Counted from the first letter of the stretch, positions 44,360 through 53,064 are shown. The stretch: 64,000 bases of DNA from Tunturiibacter gelidiferens (GCF_013410115.1 NZ_JACCCV010000002.1:1054001-1118000); one strand, 5' to 3'. Numbers and translations: made by a program. The notes: generated by a model not told the origin, from the letters alone.

Positions 44360-44973
44360 TGCTCAATCAGGCGACAGATGCCAGCGAAAAATTTGCTCAG
44401 AACTGGACAGCTGAGATACTGAAGACGGCGCCGTTGATCGCGCCCGCACGGCAGTTTATCTATCCTAGGCAGATCGCAGGCGAAGAAGATGCCCTCGCCC
44501 GAGGTGCGTTGCAGCTGATGGTTCAGCCAGCCAACGGCGGAGCATTTCTCGCAACCTGCGCCCTGGGCTTCACCAACTCAAAGATGCCGACCGGCGTCTT
44601 TGCCTGTCCAAATCCGCAGGAGATGTGCGCTGTGGCCGGCGGCTACGCCTATATCGTCGATACCATTCAACCGGAGCACTGTACTCACATCGAAATGAAA
44701 CCGGTCGTTGAAACACACCCCCTCGTTACGCAGGGACTTCTCTTATTTGTTGGGTTTCACTCGATGATCGCCTGGAGCGCAGGCGGAATAGCGTGGGAGA
44801 CAGCGCGGCTTAGCTGGGAAGGCGTGCGTATCATCGGCATCGAAGGCAACACGCTGCACGGCGTTGGATGGAACCTATTGACCGATCGCGAGGTTGCATT
44901 CCAAGTAGATCTTCTTACTGGTCACCATCAGGGTGGAGGGTTCGCTCAGCCGCCGCAGCGACAAAAAAGCTGA
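44359..44973 (+). CDS. hypothetical protein coupled to the PLP enzyme
   Basis: A 204-residue protein of unknown family with no signal peptide and one moderately hydrophobic stretch (LVTQGLLLFVGFHSMIAWSA). Its ATG shares the A of the upstream TAA, so it is translationally coupled. Its last 59 bases overlap the convergent rsmD gene. Confidence 0.68.
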   Translation: MLNQATDASEKFAQNWTAEILKTAPLIAPARQFIYPRQIAGEEDALARGALQLMVQPANGGAFLATCALGFTNSKMPTGVFACPNPQEMCAVAGGYAYIVDTIQPEHCTHIEMKPVVETHPLVTQGLLLFVGFHSMIAWSAGGIAWETARLSWEGVRIIGIEGNTLHGVGWNLLTDREVAFQVDLLTGHHQGGGFAQPPQRQKS

Positions 44974-45514
44974 GCGCGGCATCGCCCTGCTTCAAGAGCC
45001 GAGTGTGTTCGAGCACGCCATATTTTGAAGCAAGCTTGCCCTTACGCCCGTGTTCGGCGATCACCAAAGCATTCGCACTGAGAATCGCACTTCCTCGCAC
45101 ACTTCCAAAAAAATTCAGCGTGCCTGAGTATTCGTCCTCCGCCTCGTACGGCGGATCGAGATAGACGATGTCCACCGGTTGCGGCAGTTTGCCAAGGCGT
45201 TGCAGCATCGCCCCCACACCACGATCCTCCAACGTGAAGCCGCGACTGATCTTCAGCGCAGCAAGATTCTGCCGCAGCGAAGCCAGCGCCGGTTCGGCGT
45301 TCTCAGCAAACCATACGTGCTCCGCGCCACGACTTATCGCTTCGATTCCAACCGCTCCCGTACCGGCGTAGAGATCGACGAATCGACAACCTTCCAGCCT
45401 CGGCGCGAGAATATTGAAGAGGGTCTCGCGCAGACGGTCGCTCGTCGGGCGCGTCTTCAAACCGGGCGGAGCAGAGAGTTGACGGGAACGGTAAGTACCT
45501 GCAATGACGCGCAT
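44915..45514 (-). CDS. rsmD: 16S rRNA (guanine966-N2)-methyltransferase
   Basis: A 199-residue class I SAM methyltransferase: MRVIAGTYRSRQLSAPPG is the RsmD opening, VDLYAGTGAVGIEAISRGA the SAM loop and VYLDPPYE the catalytic DPPY motif. It methylates 16S rRNA G966. The start at 45514 is set by the conserved opening; the longer frame is spurious. Confidence 0.93.
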   Translation of the reverse strand: MRVIAGTYRSRQLSAPPGLKTRPTSDRLRETLFNILAPRLEGCRFVDLYAGTGAVGIEAISRGAEHVWFAENAEPALASLRQNLAALKISRGFTLEDRGVGAMLQRLGKLPQPVDIVYLDPPYEAEDEYSGTLNFFGSVRGSAILSANALVIAEHGRKGKLASKYGVLEHTRLLKQGDAALSFFVAAAAERTLHPDGDQ

Positions 45515-45566
45515 CTTTCCTATGGTAAGCCGCAAGCGCGCGAATTGGTAAACCGCAGCGCATACA

Positions 45567-46682
45567 ATGGAGAATATGCGTGGGTGGTCTTTTCCGATCG
45601 GCAGATTTCTCGGCGTGGATGTTCGCATTCATACCTTCTTCCTCCTTATCCTTGGGTTGTCGGTCAGCTACGCCTCGATGACGGGAGCAACCGGGAGCCG
45701 CGGATTTGCTCTCTGGCTGCTGCTCCTGCTCGCAGTCATCGTCCGCGAGGTAGCTCGCGCCATCGGCGCCGCGTGGTTCGGACTTGAACTCCGCAGTGTG
45801 CTTCTACTCCCCGTAGGCGGCCTGATGAGTTACGCAAGCCCCGAGGCAACCGAAAAGGCTACAACGCCGGAGATGCAGAAGCGCATGGCCGTCATCGGGC
45901 CGAGTGCAAACATCGGATTCGGCCTGCTGCTGGCCGCGATGACACTAACCATTGCGCCTGAGGTTAGCCTTCTCGAACGCCCATGGATGTCGCCTGCGCA
46001 CCTGCTGAGGGCGGCGATATGGATGAACATTCTGCTGGGTGTCGTGAACCTGCTGCCAGCATCGCCGCTTGATGGTGGACGTGTCTTTCGCGGCGAGTTC
46101 GCCAAGACAAAGGGCGTCATCAAGACTTCACGAGCAGCGGCAGGTCTCGGCCAATTCATCGCCATCGCGCTCATAGTCGCCGGCCTTCTTGTGCCGAACA
46201 TGTGGCTGGTCATGATCGGAGCCTTCCTCATGATCGGCGCACATATGGAAGATCAGGGCCTGCTGCTTCAAACCGATGTGGACGCGGTGCGGATGCGCGA
46301 CGTCATGCTGACGCAGTTCAGCATGCTCTCGGCCTCGGATACGCTCGAAGATGCGCTCCAGCGCTCGGTCCACACCCTGCAGGATGTCTTTCCCGTAGTG
46401 CGCGGATCTAACCTCGTTGGCGCTGTCTCGCGGCAGAGCATCGTCGATGCCCTGCAAAGCGACGGCAACGGCTATGTCCAGGGCGTGATGACGCGCTCCT
46501 TCCAAACCGCGCAGCCCGACGATTCCCTCGTCAAAACCCTGCGCCGCATCATGGCCGGCCAGGGCGCGCAGATGGTTCCCGTGCTCGAAGGCGACCGCAT
46601 CGTCGGCATCATCACGCCGCAGAATCTTGCTCTCTCCATGGGAATGCTGAACCAGCGCCGCAAGCTGCGGCAACCGGAATAA
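45567..46682 (+). CDS. site-2-protease (M50) homologue with CBS domains, zinc motif lost
   Basis: A 371-residue membrane protein with about six helices followed by two CBS domains (about residues 250-310 and 318-365). The fold and NLLPASPLDGGRVFRG (Asp169 ligand) match M50/S2P proteases, but the HExxH helix reads REVAR (residues 60-64): both zinc His are Arg. RSVLLLPVGGLMSY, which follows HExxH in active enzymes, is intact. It is therefore probably a non-proteolytic pseudoenzyme, perhaps a substrate- or nucleotide-sensing scaffold. Start 45567, or 45576 (GGAG nearer). RsmI overlaps its stop by one base. Confidence 0.85.
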   Translation: MENMRGWSFPIGRFLGVDVRIHTFFLLILGLSVSYASMTGATGSRGFALWLLLLLAVIVREVARAIGAAWFGLELRSVLLLPVGGLMSYASPEATEKATTPEMQKRMAVIGPSANIGFGLLLAAMTLTIAPEVSLLERPWMSPAHLLRAAIWMNILLGVVNLLPASPLDGGRVFRGEFAKTKGVIKTSRAAAGLGQFIAIALIVAGLLVPNMWLVMIGAFLMIGAHMEDQGLLLQTDVDAVRMRDVMLTQFSMLSASDTLEDALQRSVHTLQDVFPVVRGSNLVGAVSRQSIVDALQSDGNGYVQGVMTRSFQTAQPDDSLVKTLRRIMAGQGAQMVPVLEGDRIVGIITPQNLALSMGMLNQRRKLRQPE

Positions 46683-47566
46683 TGCCCGCAAGTCGCGACA
46701 ACGACGACCGGCCGCTGGCGCCGGGTCTCTACCTCGTAGCCACCCCCATCGGCAACCTTGAAGACATCACCTTGCGTGCGCTCCGAGTGCTGCGTCAGGC
46801 GGACCGCATCGCCTGCGAGGATACGCGGCAGACCCAGAAGCTGCTCAATCACTTTGAGATCCGCACCCCGACCGTGAGTTATCACATGCACAACGAGGGC
46901 TCACGCACCGAAGAACTCATAGCCGAACTAAAAAACGGTGCGCGCATAGCGATCGTCAGTGACGCCGGAACCCCCGGCATCGCCGATCCCGGAGGCCAGA
47001 TCGTCGCGGCCGCCCTCGCCTCAGGAGTTGATGTCTTCCCCATCCCCGGAGCCAACGCCGCCATCAGCGGCCTGATCGCAAGCGGCCTCAACACCGAACG
47101 ATTCACTTTCCACGGCTTTCTCCCCGCCAAAGCAGGCCAACGAAAGACCGCTCTCGAAGACCTCGTACGAGGCGACGTAACCAACGTCTTCTACGAAGCC
47201 CCCCATCGCATCCTCGACACCCTCGCAGACATCGAAGGCGTATTCGGCCCCGAACAGCACATCGTCATCGCGCGCGAACTGACCAAGATGCATGAAGAGT
47301 TTTTGCGTGGCACGGTCGCCGACCTACGGTCCCAACTCTCCAGTCGCGCCAGCGTGCGCGGGGAGATTGTGCTGATGCTCGCGCCCACAACCATCGAGAG
47401 CACCTCCGAAGACAAGAAAAACACCCTTGCCGCCGAGGTCTCCGCCATGATGAAGTCAGAAGGAATCAGCGAGATGGACGCCCTGAAGCGAGTCGCTCGC
47501 GAACGCGGCATCGGCAAGAGCCAAGCCTATCGAGAGTTGCAACGCGAACAGAACAAGCTGCGCTAG
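46682..47566 (+). CDS. rsmI: 16S rRNA (cytidine1402-2'-O)-methyltransferase
   Basis: A 294-residue tetrapyrrole-methylase-fold enzyme. GLYLVATPIGNLEDITLRAL, CEDTRQTQKLL, IVSDAGTPGIADPGG and GPGAN-like IPGANAAISGL are RsmI hallmarks; HGFLPAKAGQR and YEAPHRILDTL follow. It methylates C1402 of 16S rRNA. Its ATG overlaps the preceding TAA (TAATG). Confidence 0.95.
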   Translation: MPASRDNDDRPLAPGLYLVATPIGNLEDITLRALRVLRQADRIACEDTRQTQKLLNHFEIRTPTVSYHMHNEGSRTEELIAELKNGARIAIVSDAGTPGIADPGGQIVAAALASGVDVFPIPGANAAISGLIASGLNTERFTFHGFLPAKAGQRKTALEDLVRGDVTNVFYEAPHRILDTLADIEGVFGPEQHIVIARELTKMHEEFLRGTVADLRSQLSSRASVRGEIVLMLAPTTIESTSEDKKNTLAAEVSAMMKSEGISEMDALKRVARERGIGKSQAYRELQREQNKLR

Positions 47567-47600
47567 GCTGCCATGCCGCAGTTCATTCCCGGCCCAGATC

Positions 47601-48014
47601 TTAGTCCCGCCCCTTGACCCGATCGTAGTGATAAACGTTGCTGGTAGTTCCCAGCGCCTGGTTATAAAGGCTGGTCGCGCCTATCGCCTCGTTCAACTCT
47701 TCGGTGAACTCATGGATCGCCCGCAGATGATCCGCCGATGCGGGAATCTCCAGCTTGCTCGTCTTGAGGAACTTCTGGTATCCCCGGTCGAGCAGACGCG
47801 TAATCTCCCCATTCAGCAGCCAGCCGGGACGGGCCAGGATCTCAACCGTGCCATCAGGCGCCGCGGCAATCTCAGCCGCACAGCCGTATTTCCTTACCTG
47901 GACTGCATTTGGCGTTCGCTTTGCACCCTCCTGCGCGGGGGCAACATCGAATCTCTGGCCTCCGAGGAGACCAAGAACATCATTAAAGCTTCGTTGTGGG
48001 ATCTTTTTCGCCAT
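47601..48014 (-). CDS. conserved hypothetical protein
   Basis: A 137-residue soluble protein. The central part (RKYGCAAEIAAAPDGTVEIL ... WLLNGEITRLLDRGYQKFL) is compact, with no known motif or signal peptide. No clear ribosome site. Divergent from the cysteine synthase gene 104 bases away. Confidence 0.65.
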   Translation of the reverse strand: MAKKIPQRSFNDVLGLLGGQRFDVAPAQEGAKRTPNAVQVRKYGCAAEIAAAPDGTVEILARPGWLLNGEITRLLDRGYQKFLKTSKLEIPASADHLRAIHEFTEELNEAIGATSLYNQALGTTSNVYHYDRVKGRD

Positions 48015-48118
48015 AAGTGCAATACGTTAGACTCGATTAACTGTCGCACATCCGCGGAAGTCCTTCAATCACCGCAGCGCAGAACGATTCAAATGAATCA
48101 AAAGAAGATGGAAGCTGC

Positions 48119-49054
48119 ATGATCACCACCGTCAAACCGTTTGGAACCGGCATCCTCGACCGCGTTGGCCACACCCCCTTGGTGCGGCTCGAACGCCTGA
48201 GCGCCCATCTGCCCGGAGTCCAGATTTTAGGCAAAGCCGAATGGGCGAACCCAGGCGGCTCGGTCAAGGATCGTGCTGCCTCCGCCATCGTCGCCGACGC
48301 ACAGCGCCGAGGTCTCCTCAGCGACAGCCGCGGCCTGCTCGATGCCACCAGCGGCAACACCGGTATCGCCTACGCCATGCTCGGCGCTGCGTTGGGCTTC
48401 CGGGTCACGCTCTGCATGCCATCGAACGTCTCGCCCGAGCGCAAACGCTATCTCGCCGCCTACGGAGCAGAGGTTCTCTGGACCGACCCAGCCAACGGCT
48501 CCGACGGCGCAATCCGTAAAGCTCGAGAGATGGCCGCAGCCGAACCAGACAAGTACTACTACGCCGACCAGTACTCCAACGACGAGAACTGGAAGGCGCA
48601 CTACCGCACCACCGCGAACGAGATCTGGGAGCAGACCGAAGGCCAGGTGACCCACTTCGTCGCGGGCCTCGGGACCAGCGGCACCTTTATGGGCACAACC
48701 CGACGCCTGAAGGAGTTGAACCCATCGATCCGTTGCATCTCCATGCAGCCGGACTCGCCCTTCAACGGTCTCGAAGGCCTCAAGCACATGGCAACCGCAA
48801 TTGTGCCGCGCATCTACGATCCATCACTCGCCGACGCGAACATCGACATACCCACCGAAACCGCCTACGACATGGTGAAAAATCTGGCCCGCAATCAGGG
48901 CCTGCTCGTGGGAATCTCCGCTGCCGCCGCCGTCGCTGCGTCTCTTCAGATTGGCGAGCAGGAGGCCAGCGCCGGCCGCGAAGCAGTCATCGTCACCATC
49001 CTCTGCGACTCCGCTGAGAAGTACATGAGCGAACGCTTCTGGCAGGAGGGCTAA
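48119..49054 (+). CDS. cysM: cysteine synthase family PLP enzyme, CysM-like
   Basis: A 311-residue fold-type II PLP enzyme. The PLP lysine is in NPGGSVKDRAA, TSGNTGIAYAM binds substrate, and GTSGTFMGTTRRL is the phosphate loop. Next to a JAMM protease, a CysO-like carrier and an E1 enzyme, it is best read as the synthase that uses carrier-bound thiocarboxylate to make cysteine, as mycobacterial CysM does with O-phosphoserine; the acceptor here is inferred. It starts the four-gene locus; the JAMM gene begins 4 bases after its stop. Confidence 0.88.
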   Translation: MITTVKPFGTGILDRVGHTPLVRLERLSAHLPGVQILGKAEWANPGGSVKDRAASAIVADAQRRGLLSDSRGLLDATSGNTGIAYAMLGAALGFRVTLCMPSNVSPERKRYLAAYGAEVLWTDPANGSDGAIRKAREMAAAEPDKYYYADQYSNDENWKAHYRTTANEIWEQTEGQVTHFVAGLGTSGTFMGTTRRLKELNPSIRCISMQPDSPFNGLEGLKHMATAIVPRIYDPSLADANIDIPTETAYDMVKNLARNQGLLVGISAAAAVAASLQIGEQEASAGREAVIVTILCDSAEKYMSERFWQEG

Positions 49055-49058
49055 CCAG

Positions 49059-49562
49059 ATGCTTCGCATCCACTACGCCGACTACGAAGCCCTACGCGTC
49101 CACGGCGAAGAGACCTACCCGAACGAGTGCTGCGGCGTCCTGCTCGGCAAGAACATCGCCGGCGACGGCAATAGCGCCGTGGCGGTCAATCACGTCCAGC
49201 AGATCGTTCGCGCCGGCAACACCCGCACCGACTCTGCCCACAACCGCTACCACATCGCCCCGCAGGAGCTCGTCAAAATTCAGCGCCAGGCGCGCGGCCT
49301 CGGCCTGGACATCGTCGGCTTCTACCACTCGCATCCCGACCATCCAGCCCAATGGTCGAAGACCGACTTCGCCGAAGCCCACTGGCTCAGCTGCTCCTAC
49401 ATCATCACCAGCGTCGAACAGGGCAAAGCTGTCCTGACAAACTCCTTTCTGCTAAGCGGGACAGGGGAAGACGACAAGAACTTCGAGGATGAACCAATTC
49501 AGATCGACATCGCCACTAACGTCGCCGAAGCAGCGGCACCCAACCAGAAAGGTCAGGCATGA
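49059..49562 (+). CDS. M67 JAMM metalloprotease (Mec-like)
   Basis: A 167-residue JAMM/MPN+ protease with a complete zinc site: Glu23 (PNECCGVLLG), then His90, His92, Ser100 and Asp103 (YHSHPDHPAQWSKTD). The mycobacterial relative Mec+ cleaves the CysO-cysteine bond, and relatives such as QbsD trim carrier precursors. Its last four bases overlap the start of the carrier gene (ATGA), so protease and carrier are translationally coupled. Confidence 0.92.
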   Translation: MLRIHYADYEALRVHGEETYPNECCGVLLGKNIAGDGNSAVAVNHVQQIVRAGNTRTDSAHNRYHIAPQELVKIQRQARGLGLDIVGFYHSHPDHPAQWSKTDFAEAHWLSCSYIITSVEQGKAVLTNSFLLSGTGEDDKNFEDEPIQIDIATNVAEAAAPNQKGQA

Positions 49563-49846
49563 ACATTCACATCCCCACCCCGCTGCGCGCCTACACAGGC
49601 GGATTAGAGACCGTCAGCGTCGCGGGAACAACCGTCGGCAGCGTGTTTCAGCAGCTCACCGTCCAATACCCCGAACTGAAGCCGCACCTCTTCACCCCGG
49701 AAGGCAAGCTGCGCTCGTTCGTCAACGTCTACCTGAACGATGACGACATCCGCTACCTCCCAAACAAAGAAGAGACCCCGGCAACCGACACGGACGAACT
49801 CACGATCATCCCCTCCATCGCCGGCGGAACGAACTGTCGACCCTAA
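49559..49846 (+). CDS. MoaD/ThiS/CysO-like sulfur carrier with masked GG end
   Basis: A 95-residue beta-grasp protein: SFVNVYLNDDDIRYLPN and ELTIIPSIAGG are the carrier hallmarks. The active Gly-Gly is residues 89-90 but five residues follow (TNCRP), so it cannot be adenylated until they are removed. The overlapping upstream JAMM gene is the obvious processing enzyme, as QbsD trims QbsE. It supplies sulfur for cysteine in the CysO pathway. Start fixed by ATGA overlap. Confidence 0.9.
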   Translation: MNIHIPTPLRAYTGGLETVSVAGTTVGSVFQQLTVQYPELKPHLFTPEGKLRSFVNVYLNDDDIRYLPNKEETPATDTDELTIIPSIAGGTNCRP

Positions 49847-49861
49847 AATTTTCCTATTTGT

Positions 49862-49892
49862 AACCGTCTAAAGAATCAGTTCGAAGACGGTT
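49862..49892 (+). terminator. hairpin between carrier and E1 genes
   Basis: AACCGTCT (49862-49869) pairs with AGACGGTT (49885-49892), followed by TTA. The stem is only 8 bp with a 15-base loop, so this may be a weak terminator or attenuator lowering expression of the E1 gene. Confidence 0.4.
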
Positions 49893-49942
49893 TTACGAGA
49901 TGAAGATTTTTGACGCTTCCATGAGAGGCAGAGGAAAAGACA

Positions 49943-51166
49943 ATGCCAGCAGCCCTAGAAGAGACCGTAGAACTCCCAAAGCTCTCCAACGATGAGATCG
50001 CTCGCTACTCCCGGCACCTGATCCTCCCCGAAGTCGGGATGGAGGGCCAGCAGAAGCTAAAGGCCGCGAAGGTACTCTGCGTCGGCACAGGCGGTCTTGG
50101 CGCACCGCTCGCCCTTTATCTCGCAGCCGCAGGCGTAGGCACCATCGGCCTCGTCGACTTCGATACCGTCGACGCCAGCAACCTGCAGCGCCAGATCATC
50201 CACTCCACCGCGACCGTCGGCAAGCTCAAGGTCGACTCCGCCGAGATCATGCTCAAGGGCCTGAATCCCACCGTCAACGTCATCAAGCACAACACCATGC
50301 TCACCAGCGCCAACGCGCTCGAGATCCTGAAAGACTACGACGTCATCGCCGACGGCACCGACAACTTCCAGACCCGCTACCTCGTCAACGACGCCTGCGT
50401 CCTGCTCGGTAAGCCCAACGCCTACGGCTCCATCTTCCGCTTTGAGGGTCAGGCCAGCGTCTTCGGCACCAAAGAAGGCCCCTGCTATCGCTGCCTCTAT
50501 CCCGAGCCGCCACCGCCTGGCCTGGTTCCTTCTTGCGCTGAGGGCGGCGTCCTCGGCATTCTTCCGGGCCTCGTCGGAGTCATCCAGGCAACCGAGACCA
50601 TCAAGCTGATCCTCGGCATCGGCGAGCCATTGATCGGCCGCCTGCTCCTTGTAGACGCCCTCGGCATGACCTTCCGCACCCTCAAGCTCCGCAAGAATCC
50701 CGAGTGCCCCGTCTGCGGTCCCAATCCCACCGTCACAGAGCTCATCGACTACGACCAGTTCTGCGGCATCACTCCGCCGAGCGAAGTCGGCCCACTCGAA
50801 GTCGCCCGCGACAAGGCAGTAAGCGACCTTCCCGTCGTCGACGGCATCCCCCAGATCTCCGTCCAGGAGCTGAAGCGCAAGCTCGACGCCAAGGAAGACG
50901 TCTTCGTTCTCGACGTCCGCGAACCGCACGAGTACAAGATCGTAAATCTCGGCGCGCCGCTCATTCCAGTCGGTGAGATCGCGCTTCGCACCGCCGAACT
51001 GGCCGACAAGAAGGATCGCGAGATTGTCGTCCACTGCAAGTCCGGCGCACGCAGCCAGAGAGCGGCACTCGCGCTCAAACAAGCCGGCTTCTCCAACGTG
51101 TCAAATCTAACCGGCGGCATCCTCGCCTGGGCCGACAAGATCGATCCCTCGCTGCCCAAGTACTAA
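49943..51166 (+). CDS. moeZ: E1-like adenylyltransferase with rhodanese domain (MoeZ-like)
   Basis: A 407-residue fusion. Residues 20-270 are a ThiF/MoeB E1: GTGGLGAPLALYLAAAGVG binds ATP, DFDTVDASNLQRQ and DGTDNFQTRYLVND are conserved, CYRC and CPVC bind zinc, and SCAEGGVLG holds the active Cys. Residues 290-405 are a rhodanese with the loop HCKSGARSQ. MoeZ activates CysO and transfers sulfur to it, matching the upstream carrier. AGAGGAAA precedes the ATG. Confidence 0.93.
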   Translation: MPAALEETVELPKLSNDEIARYSRHLILPEVGMEGQQKLKAAKVLCVGTGGLGAPLALYLAAAGVGTIGLVDFDTVDASNLQRQIIHSTATVGKLKVDSAEIMLKGLNPTVNVIKHNTMLTSANALEILKDYDVIADGTDNFQTRYLVNDACVLLGKPNAYGSIFRFEGQASVFGTKEGPCYRCLYPEPPPPGLVPSCAEGGVLGILPGLVGVIQATETIKLILGIGEPLIGRLLLVDALGMTFRTLKLRKNPECPVCGPNPTVTELIDYDQFCGITPPSEVGPLEVARDKAVSDLPVVDGIPQISVQELKRKLDAKEDVFVLDVREPHEYKIVNLGAPLIPVGEIALRTAELADKKDREIVVHCKSGARSQRAALALKQAGFSNVSNLTGGILAWADKIDPSLPKY

Positions 51167-51189
51167 CCCACCTCCAGTAACCCAAAGAG

Positions 51190-51212
51190 GCGGCGCACTC
51201 ACCCTGCGCCGC
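51190..51212. terminator. hairpin between convergent moeZ and hom
   Basis: GCGGCGCA (51190-51197) pairs with TGCGCCGC (51205-51212) around a 7-base loop. No T-tract; a moderate candidate for a shared terminator. Confidence 0.5.
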
Positions 51213-51215
51213 TTC

Positions 51216-52529
51216 CTATTCTGCTTTATCTTCCACTTCAAGCATCTGCAAGCACAGCGGCTTCTCCAGCATGCAATCCATGCGAGCGACCGACGCCAGC
51301 GCCCGCTCAATCGTCGAGCTCAGACAAGGCTCAGTCGTCACTACAAAGGGCAGCCGATGCTTCGGATATCCCCGCCGCTGCAGCAGCGAATCGATATTGG
51401 CGCCCACCTTCGAGAGCGCCCCCGAAATCGCCGAGACAATTCCCGGCTTATCGTCGACGACAAATCGCAGATAGTGCGGTGCCAGAAAATCTCCCGTCAC
51501 CTCGCGCCTGCGCACTGGCAGCTGCACCGTTTTACAATCCTGCGCGACGGCCAGCAGATCCGACACAACCGCAACCGCCGTCGGCTCGCCACCAGCGCCA
51601 TGCCCCGAGAAGACAACATCCCCGCCAAATCTTCCACTCACCACCACCATGTTCTGCGTACCGTGCGACCAGGCCATCGGCGAGACCAGCGGAACCAGCA
51701 TCGGCGCAACCCGCGCATGCACAATCTTCCCATCGAGCTCCGCACGCGAAACCTGGCGAATGGTGCAGTTCAACTCCTTCGCATAAGAAAAATCGATCGC
51801 CTCAATCGCCGAGATGGTCTGTATCGCAACCGCATCCGGATCAAGTTCAGCGTGCATCGCAATGCGCGACAAAATACAGAGTTTCGCCCGCGCATCGTAA
51901 CCGTCCACATCGGCAGACGGATCAGACTCCGCATAGCCGAGCTGCTGCGCATCAGCCAGCACCGTCGCGTAATCCGCCCCAGCCTCCATCCGGCTCAGAA
52001 TGTAGTTGCAAGTACCGTTCACGATGCCACTGAGCCTGGTCACCTGGTCGCCGCACAACCCCTGCAGCATCCCCGGAATCACCGGCACGCCACCTGCCAC
52101 GGCAGCTCCATGCAGCAGATGAACGTTATGCTGCGCTGCAAGCTTCGCCAGATTCGTGCCTCGATACGCGATTAGTTGCTTATTCGCCGTCACCACCGAC
52201 TTGCCCACGGCCAGAGCCTTCCGCAGCCACCCCTCCACCGGGTTCAGGCCACCCATCAACTCAATAACAACATCAACATCCGACCGCAGAATCACATCGA
52301 TGCTATCGGTCCACACCACCGAAGCCGGCACGGCCTTCGCAGCTTCAGAGCTACGCTTCCGATCCACATTGCGGTTGAAGATATGTGTCAACTGCACACC
52401 CGGAAACCTCGACGCAGCAAGCACCCGCGCCACCGATCCACCAACCGTGCCAAATCCAAGCAGTGCAACCTTCACAACAGAATCCGCTTTATTGTTTTTT
52501 GCCGCTACCTTCTTCCGCTTCGTCGTCAT
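51216..52529 (-). CDS. hom: homoserine dehydrogenase
   Basis: A 437-residue NAD(P)-dependent enzyme converting aspartate semialdehyde to homoserine for Thr and Met synthesis. KVALLGFGTVGGSVARVLAA is the Rossmann loop, GIVNGTCNYILSRM and LGYAESDPSADVDGYDARAK the catalytic core, and residues about 360-435 (RFVVDDKPGIVSAISGALSK) a C-terminal ACT domain, so feedback control by an amino acid is likely. The N-terminus has a 19-residue Lys-rich extension. It starts 3 bases after guaD, an odd operon partner. Confidence 0.95.
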   Translation of the reverse strand: MTTKRKKVAAKNNKADSVVKVALLGFGTVGGSVARVLAASRFPGVQLTHIFNRNVDRKRSSEAAKAVPASVVWTDSIDVILRSDVDVVIELMGGLNPVEGWLRKALAVGKSVVTANKQLIAYRGTNLAKLAAQHNVHLLHGAAVAGGVPVIPGMLQGLCGDQVTRLSGIVNGTCNYILSRMEAGADYATVLADAQQLGYAESDPSADVDGYDARAKLCILSRIAMHAELDPDAVAIQTISAIEAIDFSYAKELNCTIRQVSRAELDGKIVHARVAPMLVPLVSPMAWSHGTQNMVVVSGRFGGDVVFSGHGAGGEPTAVAVVSDLLAVAQDCKTVQLPVRRREVTGDFLAPHYLRFVVDDKPGIVSAISGALSKVGANIDSLLQRRGYPKHRLPFVVTTEPCLSSTIERALASVARMDCMLEKPLCLQMLEVEDKAE

Positions 52530-52532
52530 GTC

Positions 52533-53006
52533 TCAATAGTCGATTCTGCCGGCGCGCTCACGCCAGGCCTCAAAGCTCGAAATCGCCTGCTCCGGCAGAA
52601 GATTTACCGTCGGTATCTTCCGCTGATCAAGCGGCAGCTTCATCTCCTCATAGAGAAAAGCATCGTCAAAACCAGCTGCTGCAGCATCGGCGGCGCAACT
52701 CCCGTAAAAGATCGCCTCGCAACGTGCCCAGTAGATCGCTGCGAGGCACATCGGGCAAGGCTCGCAGCTGGTATAGATATGGCATCCCGTCAGCTGATAG
52801 CTCGCAAGCGCCGTACAAGCGTTACGGATTGCTACAATCTCGCCATGCGCCGTTGGATCGTTCGTCGCAGTGACAAGATTCGCGCCCGTAGCAACGATCT
52901 CACCATCGCGCACAATCACCGCGCCAAACGGTCCTCCGCGACCGGAGGTGACATTCTCCGTCGCCAGCGCGATCGCTCTCTGCATGAAGACTGGGTTGCC
53001 CTGCAT
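52533..53006 (-). CDS. guaD: guanine deaminase, CDA-fold (GuaD-like)
   Basis: A 157-residue cytidine-deaminase-fold zinc enzyme: TAHGEIVAIRNA gives the His-Glu site and SCEPCPMCLAAIYWARC the two Cys ligands. GFDDAFLYEEM near the C-terminus is typical of the small GuaD type that converts guanine to xanthine rather than tRNA adenosine deaminase. AAGGAT is upstream. It diverges from allB over 58 bases, so it probably belongs functionally to the purine catabolic cluster. Confidence 0.87.
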   Translation of the reverse strand: MQGNPVFMQRAIALATENVTSGRGGPFGAVIVRDGEIVATGANLVTATNDPTAHGEIVAIRNACTALASYQLTGCHIYTSCEPCPMCLAAIYWARCEAIFYGSCAADAAAAGFDDAFLYEEMKLPLDQRKIPTVNLLPEQAISSFEAWRERAGRIDY

Positions 53007-53064
53007 TCGGCTCGGTATCCTTATGGAACAATCTGTGCGGCAGCAGTAACGGAATAATCAGATT

